Assembly (NCBI GenBank): GCA_947624925.1
Contig: CANQMG010000021.1
Span: 1-18,547, forward strand
DNA length: 18,547 nt
Source: an uncultured Clostridia bacterium
GTDB lineage: Bacteria; Bacillota; Clostridia; TANB77; CAG-508
Direction of reading: 5' to 3'
Made by a program: the position numbers and the translations under genes. This document shows positions 12,909 through 18,547 of the stretch, piece after piece. Within the stretch, counting starts at the first letter, position 1, and each line of letters begins with the position of its first letter. Under the pieces are notes generated by a model that was given only the letters and a program-made list of their open reading frames with translations, was not told where the DNA came from and searched no databases.

Positions 12909-15900
12909 TTATGCACCTTCTTCTGTATTTTCTTCATTTTCTTCTGTATTTATTTTTGTATTTTTATACATACTCATACCTGTTCCTGCTGGTATTAATT
13001 TTCCTATTATTACGTTTTCTTTTAATCCTATTAATGGATCTACTTTTCCTTTTATTGCTGCATCTGTTAATACCCTTGTTGTTTCTTGGAATGATGCTGC
13101 TGATAAGAAACTTTCTGTTGCAAGTGATGCTTTTGTTATTCCTAATAGCACTCTCTTTCCTGTTGCAGGTTTTTTACCTTCTTTAACAGCTTTTTCATTT
13201 TCTTCTTCAAATTCATACATATCTACTAGTGAACCACTGAACATTCCTGTTTCTCCACTATCTTCTACTTTTATTCTTTTTAACATTTGTCTACCTATTA
13301 CTTCTATGTGTTTATCATTTATATCAACACCTTGATTTCTATAAACTTTTTGTACTTCTTGTATTAGATAGTTGTAAACTCCATCTGGTCCATTTATTGC
13401 TAATATTTCATTTGGATTTACTGAACCTTCTGTGATTTGATATCCAGCTTCTATTTCTTCTCCATCTTTTACATGTAATTTTGAACCAAATGGTATTGTG
13501 TATGTTTTTGAATTATCCTTAGATGTAACTACAACTTCTTTCTTTTTCTTATCTTCTTTTATTGATACTTTTCCTGCAATTTCAGATATAATTGCTAGTC
13601 CTTTTGGTTTTCTAGCTTCAAATAATTCTTCAACTCTAGGAAGACCTTGTGTAATATCTCCTCCAGCAACTCCTCCTTCGTGGAAAGTTCTCATTGTTAA
13701 CTGTGTTCCTGGCTCACCTATAGATTGAGCTGCAATTATTCCTACTGCTTCACCAATGTTAACTTCTTCACGAGTTGCAAGTCCCATTCCATAACATTTG
13801 CTACATACACCATGTTTTGTTTTACAAGCTAATGCTGAACGTACCTTTACTTTTGTATATCCTGCATCTACTATTTCTTGTGCTATTTTTGGTGTAATCA
13901 TTGTATTTGTATCTACTATAACTTCCTTTGTTTCTGGATTTATTATATCTTCTAATACATATCTTCCTTCTAGTCTTTCTGATAATTTTTCTAGAATTTG
14001 GTTTCCATCTTTTATATCTGATACTACTATTCCATCGTGTGTTCCACAATCATGTTCTCTTACAATAATATCCTGACTTACATCTACTAATCTTCTTGTT
14101 AGATATCCTGAATCGGCTGTTCTTAATGCTGTATCTGCTAATCCTTTTCTTCCACCATGTGATGATACGAAATATTCTAACGCATCCATTCCCTCTCTAA
14201 ATGATGATTTAATTGGAATCTCAACAGCTTTTCCTGATGTGTTTGCCATAAGTCCACGCATACCAGCAATTTGTCTTAACTGATTCATATTACCTCTGGC
14301 TCCAGATTGTGCCATCATAAATATTGGGTTTGTTTCATCGAAGTTATCTTTCATAGCATCTGCAACTTTTGCTGTTGCATCTTCCCATACATTAATTATA
14401 GAATTATATCTTTCATTTTCTGTTATAAGACCACGTCTAAATTGTTTTCCTATTTCATCAACCTTTTTATCTGCTTCTTCAAGTATTTGTTTTTTTGCCT
14501 CTGGAACTGAAACATCAGCAACACTAACTGTTATAGCACCTTTAGTTGAATACTTAAATCCTGTAGCTTTAATATAATCTAGAACTTCTGCTGTTTTGTT
14601 TAATCCATGTTTTTCTATACATTTAGCAACTATTGTTCCTAGGTTTTTCTTAACTACTGGGAAGCTTATTTCTAATTCAAATTCGTTTTCTGGGTTTGTT
14701 CTATCTACAAATCCTAAATCTTGAGGTATTCCTTCGTTGTATATAACTCTTCCTACTGTAGTTTGAACTTTCTTTCTTTTTACCTGTCCATCTATTTCTT
14801 TTTCCATTCTTATATATACTTTTGCATGTAGTCCTAAATCACCATTTTGATATGCAAGTAAAGCTTCATCTACATCTTTAAAGTACATTCCTTCTCCCTT
14901 TTCACCGTCTACTTCCATTGTTAGATAATAACTTCCTAATATCATATCTTGTGTTGGAACTGTAACTGGTTTTCCATCTTGAGGTTTTAATAGGTTGTTA
15001 ACAGATAACATTAAATATCTTGCTTCTGCTTGAGCTTCTGGTGAAAGTGGAACGTGCACTGCCATTTGATCTCCATCAAAGTCTGCATTGAATGCTGTAC
15101 ATACTAATGGATGAAGTTTTATAGCTCTACCTTCAACTAAAACTGGCTCGAATGCTTGTATACCAAGTCTATGAAGTGTTGGAGCACGGTTTAGCATTAC
15201 AGGGTGGTCTTTTATAACTTCTTCTAATATATCCCATACTTCTGGTTTAAGTCTTTCTACCATTCTTTTTGCATTTTTTATATTATGTGCTATTCCACGT
15301 CCTACTAATTCTTTCATAACAAATGGTTTAAATAATTCAACTGCCATTTCTTTTGGCAGACCACATTGATATATTTTTAATTCTGGTCCAACAACTATAA
15401 CAGAACGTCCAGAGTAATCAACTCTTTTTCCTAACAAGTTTTGTCTGAATCTTCCTTGTTTTCCCTTTAGTAAATCAGATAATGATTTTAATGGTCTATT
15501 TCCTGCTCCTGTAACTGGTTTTCCACGTCTACCATTATCTATTAGGGCATCTACAGATTCTTGTAACATTCTCTTTTCATTTCTTACTATAATTTCTGGT
15601 GCACCTAATTCTAATAGTCTTTTTAATCTGTTATTTCTATTTATAACTCTTCTATATAAGTCATTTAAATCTGATGTTGCAAATCTACCTCCATCTAATT
15701 GAACCATTGGTCTTAATTCTGGTGGTATTACTGGAACAACATTCATTATCATCCATTCTGGTCTGTTTCCAGATATTCTAAATGATTCTACTGTATCTAA
15801 TCTTTTTGCTAATTTTGCTTTCTTTTGTTCACTTGCTTTTTCTATTTCTTTTTTAAGTTTTGCAGAAAGCTTTTCTAAATCAATTTCTTTTAATAATTTT

Positions 15901-16430
15901 TCAACTGCCTCTGCTCCCATCTCTGCTTTAAATGAGCCTTTTCCATATTTTTGGACAGCCTCTGCATATTCTTTTTCTGTTATAACTTGACCTTTTATAA
16001 ATCCTGATGTTCCTTTATCCACTACTATATATGCAGCAAAATATATTACCTTTTCCAAACTTCTTGGAGAGACATCAAGCATTAATGATATTCTACTTGG
16101 TATTCCCTTAAAATACCATATATGTGCTACTGGTGCGGCAAGTTCTATATGTCCCATTCTTTCTCTTCTTACTTTTGCCTTTGTTACCTCAACACCGCAT
16201 CTATCACATATAATTCCTTTATATCTTACTCTTTTATATTTTCCACAGTGACATTCCCAATCTTTTGTAGGTCCGAATATTCTTTCACAAAATAATCCAT
16301 CTTTTTCTGGTTTTAATGTTCTGTAATTTATTGTTTCTGGTTTTTTAACTTCTCCCTTAGACCATTCTCTTATGGTTTCATCTGATGCAAGACCTATTTT
16401 TATTTTGTCAAAAATTTCTAACTCTTCCAT
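12909..16430 (-). CDS. rpoC: RNA polymerase beta' subunit RpoC
   Basis: This is the beta' subunit of RNA polymerase, which carries the catalytic magnesium. The Mg-binding motif NADFDGD is at about residues 448-454. The N-terminal zinc site has C60, C62, C75 and C78 when counted from the chosen start. A second zinc cluster (HDCGTHDG, then CKTKHGVCSKCYG) lies in the C-terminal half, followed by GEPGTQLTMRTFHEGG of the trigger-loop region. The reading frame extends upstream to 16466, but the ATG at 16430 has GGGGG six bases ahead of it and gives the usual MEELEIFDKIKIGLAS start, so I take it. Length is 1173 residues, normal for Firmicutes. A strong terminator follows 6 bases past the stop. Nothing in the catalytic motifs is unusual. 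Confidence 0.98.
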   Translation of the reverse strand: MEELEIFDKIKIGLASDETIREWSKGEVKKPETINYRTLKPEKDGLFCERIFGPTKDWECHCGKYKRVRYKGIICDRCGVEVTKAKVRRERMGHIELAAPVAHIWYFKGIPSRISLMLDVSPRSLEKVIYFAAYIVVDKGTSGFIKGQVITEKEYAEAVQKYGKGSFKAEMGAEAVEKLLKEIDLEKLSAKLKKEIEKASEQKKAKLAKRLDTVESFRISGNRPEWMIMNVVPVIPPELRPMVQLDGGRFATSDLNDLYRRVINRNNRLKRLLELGAPEIIVRNEKRMLQESVDALIDNGRRGKPVTGAGNRPLKSLSDLLKGKQGRFRQNLLGKRVDYSGRSVIVVGPELKIYQCGLPKEMAVELFKPFVMKELVGRGIAHNIKNAKRMVERLKPEVWDILEEVIKDHPVMLNRAPTLHRLGIQAFEPVLVEGRAIKLHPLVCTAFNADFDGDQMAVHVPLSPEAQAEARYLMLSVNNLLKPQDGKPVTVPTQDMILGSYYLTMEVDGEKGEGMYFKDVDEALLAYQNGDLGLHAKVYIRMEKEIDGQVKRKKVQTTVGRVIYNEGIPQDLGFVDRTNPENEFELEISFPVVKKNLGTIVAKCIEKHGLNKTAEVLDYIKATGFKYSTKGAITVSVADVSVPEAKKQILEEADKKVDEIGKQFRRGLITENERYNSIINVWEDATAKVADAMKDNFDETNPIFMMAQSGARGNMNQLRQIAGMRGLMANTSGKAVEIPIKSSFREGMDALEYFVSSHGGRKGLADTALRTADSGYLTRRLVDVSQDIIVREHDCGTHDGIVVSDIKDGNQILEKLSERLEGRYVLEDIINPETKEVIVDTNTMITPKIAQEIVDAGYTKVKVRSALACKTKHGVCSKCYGMGLATREEVNIGEAVGIIAAQSIGEPGTQLTMRTFHEGGVAGGDITQGLPRVEELFEARKPKGLAIISEIAGKVSIKEDKKKKEVVVTSKDNSKTYTIPFGSKLHVKDGEEIEAGYQITEGSVNPNEILAINGPDGVYNYLIQEVQKVYRNQGVDINDKHIEVIGRQMLKRIKVEDSGETGMFSGSLVDMYEFEEENEKAVKEGKKPATGKRVLLGITKASLATESFLSAASFQETTRVLTDAAIKGKVDPLIGLKENVIIGKLIPAGTGMSMYKNTKINTEENEENTEEGA

Positions 16431-16597
16431 TATTTTCCCCCTTATTGGTACTTGTTTTGAATACATTAGTAAATAGAATTAATATACACAGCTCGAACAT
16501 ATTTTATTGTTATTAATTTATTTCTTATGTATTAATATTCAATTATATTTATAGAATTTTGATTTATTATTTTAAATTCTAAATTATTTAAAATTTA
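16431..16597 (-). other. AT-rich rpoB-rpoC spacer
   Basis: This spacer is almost pure A/T. It holds an A/T-only hairpin (arms 16569-16577 and 16586-16594, 9 bp, 8-base loop) and the rpoC Shine-Dalgarno GGGGG at 16437-16441. I found no promoter with both elements well matched. rpoC is most simply read as co-transcribed with rpoB. Confidence 0.4.
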
Positions 16598-16624
16598 GGC
16601 CTATAGGCGGGCTTGCGCCCGGCC
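16598..16624. repeat. GC-rich hairpin/palindrome element between rpoB and rpoC
   Basis: Directly downstream of the rpoB stop, a GC-rich patch stands out from nearly pure A/T flanks. It holds a perfect 10-bp palindrome GCCTATAGGC (16599-16608) and then CGGGC-TTGC-GCCCG (16608-16621), a 5-bp GC stem with a 4-base loop. It could be an RNA stabiliser or processing site within the rpoBC transcript, or a remnant of a dispersed intergenic repeat. There is no T-run after it, so it does not look like an ordinary terminator. Confidence 0.55.
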
Positions 16625-16625
16625 A

Positions 16626-18547
16626 TTACCTATCTTCGTCTGATAAATCTTGTTCATCTTCCAAGTTGTCCATAGCTAAATCATTATCATAAATATCTTC
16701 TTCTTCATCTAACAAGTCTTCTGAATCAAATTCATCTTCTTCGTCACCTATTAAAGCATCTTCATCAACATCTTCTTCTATAAAATCATCTAATTCTTTT
16801 TCATCAACTACAGCTTCTTCTTCTGGTAATGATTGTTCTCTTTCTAGATTAAAATCTATTCCGTCCTCTATATTCTCTTTTAGTTCTAACTCTTTATTAT
16901 CTTCTGAATATAGTCTTACATCTAGTCCTAAACTTTGTAATTCTTTTACCAACACTTTGAAGCTTTCTGGTATTCCTGGCTCTGGAACATTTTCACCTTT
17001 AACAATTGCTTCATAAGTTTTAACTCTTCCAACAACATCATCTGATTTAACTGTTAATATTTCTTGTAATGTGTGTGCTGCACCATATGCTTCTAATGCC
17101 CAAACTTCCATTTCTCCAAAACGTTGTCCACCAAATTGTGCCTTTCCTCCAAGAGGTTGTTGAGTAACTAATGAATATGGTCCTGTAGAACGTGCATGTA
17201 TTTTATCATCTACTAAGTGATGTAATTTAAGCATATACATAACACCAACAGTTACTGGTTTATCAAATTGTTCTCCAGTTCTTCCATCATATAATATTGT
17301 TTTTCCATCTGGTCTTTTGCCTGCTTTTACTAATAATTCACTAATTTCTTCTTCTGTTGCACCATCAAATACTGGTGTTGCAACTTTCCATCCTAATTCT
17401 CTTGCTGCTGCTCCTAAATGCACCTCTAGAACTTGACCTAGATTCATACGTGAAGGAACACCTAATGGATTTAATACTATATCAACTGGTGTACCATCTG
17501 GTAAGAATGGCATATCTTCTTCTGGTAATATTCTTGATATAACACCTTTATTACCATGACGTCCTGCCATTTTATCTCCTATTGATATTTTTCTTTTCTG
17601 TGCTATATAGCATCTAATTACTTGATTTACCCCAGGACCTAATTCATCTGAATTTTCTCTTGTAAATATTTTTATATCTACTATTGTTCCAGCTTCACCA
17701 TGTGGTACTCTTAATGATGTATCTCTAACTTCTCTAGCTTTTTCCCCAAATATAGCTCTTAATAATCTTTCTTCTGCTGTTAATTCGGTTTCTCCTTTTG
17801 GTGTAACTTTTCCTACTAAAATATCTCCAGGTCTAACTTCTGCACCTATTCTTATTATTCCATTTTCGTCTAAGTCTTTTAAGCTATCATCACCAACATT
17901 TGGAATATCTCTTGTTATTTCTTCTGGTCCTAGCTTTGTATCACGACATTCACAATCATATTCTTCTATATGTATTGATGTATAAACATCTTCTTTTACT
18001 AGTCTTTCACTTATTAAAACAGCATCCTCATAGTTATAACCTTCCCATGTTGCAAAAGCAATTAGAACATTTTTACCAAGTGCCATCTCACCTTTATCTG
18101 TAGATGGTCCATCTGCTATAACATCTCCTGCTTTTACTTTTTCTCCTTTTACAACTATTGGTCTTTGATTTATACAAGTACCACCATTTGTTCTTTTAAA
18201 TTTTCTTAATTTGTATTCTTTAATTTCTCCTTTTTTAGTTTTTAATGTAATATAGTCAGCAGTTACTTTTTCTATAACTCCATCTTCATCTGCAAGTACC
18301 ATTATTCCTGAATCTTTTGCAGCCCTATATTCTATACCTGTTCCTACTATCGGAGAATCTGGTATTAAAAGTGGAACTGCCTGACGTTGCATGTTTGCGC
18401 CCATTAAAGCACGGTGAGCATCATCATGCTCTAAGAAAGGTATCATTGCTGCACCAACTGAAACTAATTGTTTTGGTGATACATCAACATAGTCAACCTT
18501 CTCTGGTGGAACTTCTGCAATATCATCTGCTATTCTTACTTTTATCT
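16626..18547 (-). CDS. rpoB: RNA polymerase beta subunit RpoB, C-terminal part (5' end outside window)
   Basis: This is the beta subunit of RNA polymerase. It forms the active-site cleft with RpoC in the cytoplasmic core enzyme. The frame is open to the right edge, so the N-terminal part is missing and about 640 codons are visible. The visible part begins just before the family signature VSVGAAMIPFLEHDDAHRAL (about 18400-18460). It continues through KMAGRHGNKG (about 17547-17573), the stretch around LNPLGVPSRMNLGQVLE, and the conserved C-terminal RFGEMEVWALEAYGAAHTLQ. The rifampicin-pocket cluster would lie mostly upstream, outside the window. After the conserved end there is a long acidic tail: 37 of the last 67 residues are D or E. 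The TAA stop abuts a GC-rich hairpin, and rpoC follows after 195 bp. Identity is certain; only the 5' end is unseen. Confidence 0.98.
   Translation of the reverse strand, partial: IKVRIADDIAEVPPEKVDYVDVSPKQLVSVGAAMIPFLEHDDAHRALMGANMQRQAVPLLIPDSPIVGTGIEYRAAKDSGIMVLADEDGVIEKVTADYITLKTKKGEIKEYKLRKFKRTNGGTCINQRPIVVKGEKVKAGDVIADGPSTDKGEMALGKNVLIAFATWEGYNYEDAVLISERLVKEDVYTSIHIEEYDCECRDTKLGPEEITRDIPNVGDDSLKDLDENGIIRIGAEVRPGDILVGKVTPKGETELTAEERLLRAIFGEKAREVRDTSLRVPHGEAGTIVDIKIFTRENSDELGPGVNQVIRCYIAQKRKISIGDKMAGRHGNKGVISRILPEEDMPFLPDGTPVDIVLNPLGVPSRMNLGQVLEVHLGAAARELGWKVATPVFDGATEEEISELLVKAGKRPDGKTILYDGRTGEQFDKPVTVGVMYMLKLHHLVDDKIHARSTGPYSLVTQQPLGGKAQFGGQRFGEMEVWALEAYGAAHTLQEILTVKSDDVVGRVKTYEAIVKGENVPEPGIPESFKVLVKELQSLGLDVRLYSEDNKELELKENIEDGIDFNLEREQSLPEEEAVVDEKELDDFIEEDVDEDALIGDEEDEFDSEDLLDEEEDIYDNDLAMDNLEDEQDLSDEDR

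Noticed and set aside
16431..16466. N-terminal extension of RpoC to 16466
   Set aside because: The ATG at 16430 has an ideally spaced ribosome-binding site and puts the zinc cysteines at the usual residue numbers.
1..18547. CRISPR arrays, tRNA/rRNA genes, insertion sequences, prophage
   Set aside because: No regularly spaced repeats, no tRNA or rRNA sequence, and no transposase or integrase. The two BRO genes stand alone and do not make a prophage.

Overview
The window is a very AT-rich stretch in which every convincing gene lies on the minus strand. Its core is a conserved Firmicutes block. The order murA - divIB/ftsQ - two DUF881 genes - sbp - ftsA - ftsZ - spoIIGA - sigE is essentially the order of the Bacillus subtilis ylxW-ylxX-sbp-ftsA-ftsZ-spoIIGA-sigE region. 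With the A/T-biased codons and a complete SpoIIGA/pro-sigma-E pair, this points to an endospore-forming, low-GC member of the Clostridia, probably an uncultured gut-type lineage. The species cannot be named from this window.

Layout from right to left, in the direction of transcription: the 3' two thirds of rpoB (16626 to the right edge); a 195-bp gap with a GC-rich hairpin; rpoC (12909-16430) and a strong intrinsic terminator; a DUF2207 membrane protein (10988-12757) with its own promoter and terminator; two BRO-N (phage-antirepressor-like) genes, one full length (9723-10598) and one truncated (9022-9549); then the cell-wall and division run murA, divIB, DUF881, DUF881, sbp, ftsA, ftsZ (8954 down to 2225); a bidirectional-looking terminator; and the sporulation pair spoIIGA-sigE (1947 down to 300). 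The last 299 bases hold a GC-rich multi-hairpin element and a promoter pointing off the left edge.

The genes work together as follows. RpoB and RpoC are the catalytic core of RNA polymerase. MurA commits UDP-GlcNAc to peptidoglycan synthesis. DivIB, FtsA and FtsZ build the division septum, with the DUF881 and Sbp membrane proteins encoded alongside. SpoIIGA is the membrane aspartic protease that activates pro-sigma-E after the asymmetric sporulation septum forms. The spoIIGA promoter keeps the unusually long -35/-10 spacing known from B. subtilis spoIIG.

Most of the window is ordinary core genome. I do not see a convincing new multi-gene system. The parts worth a second look are the BRO cassette pair (5' leaders far more alike than the proteins, a shared 3' tail repeat, a deletion-truncated copy), a long hairpin covering the murA ribosome-binding site, helically phased TGTAA repeats upstream of ftsA, and dispersed GC-rich palindromes in the AT-rich intergenic DNA.
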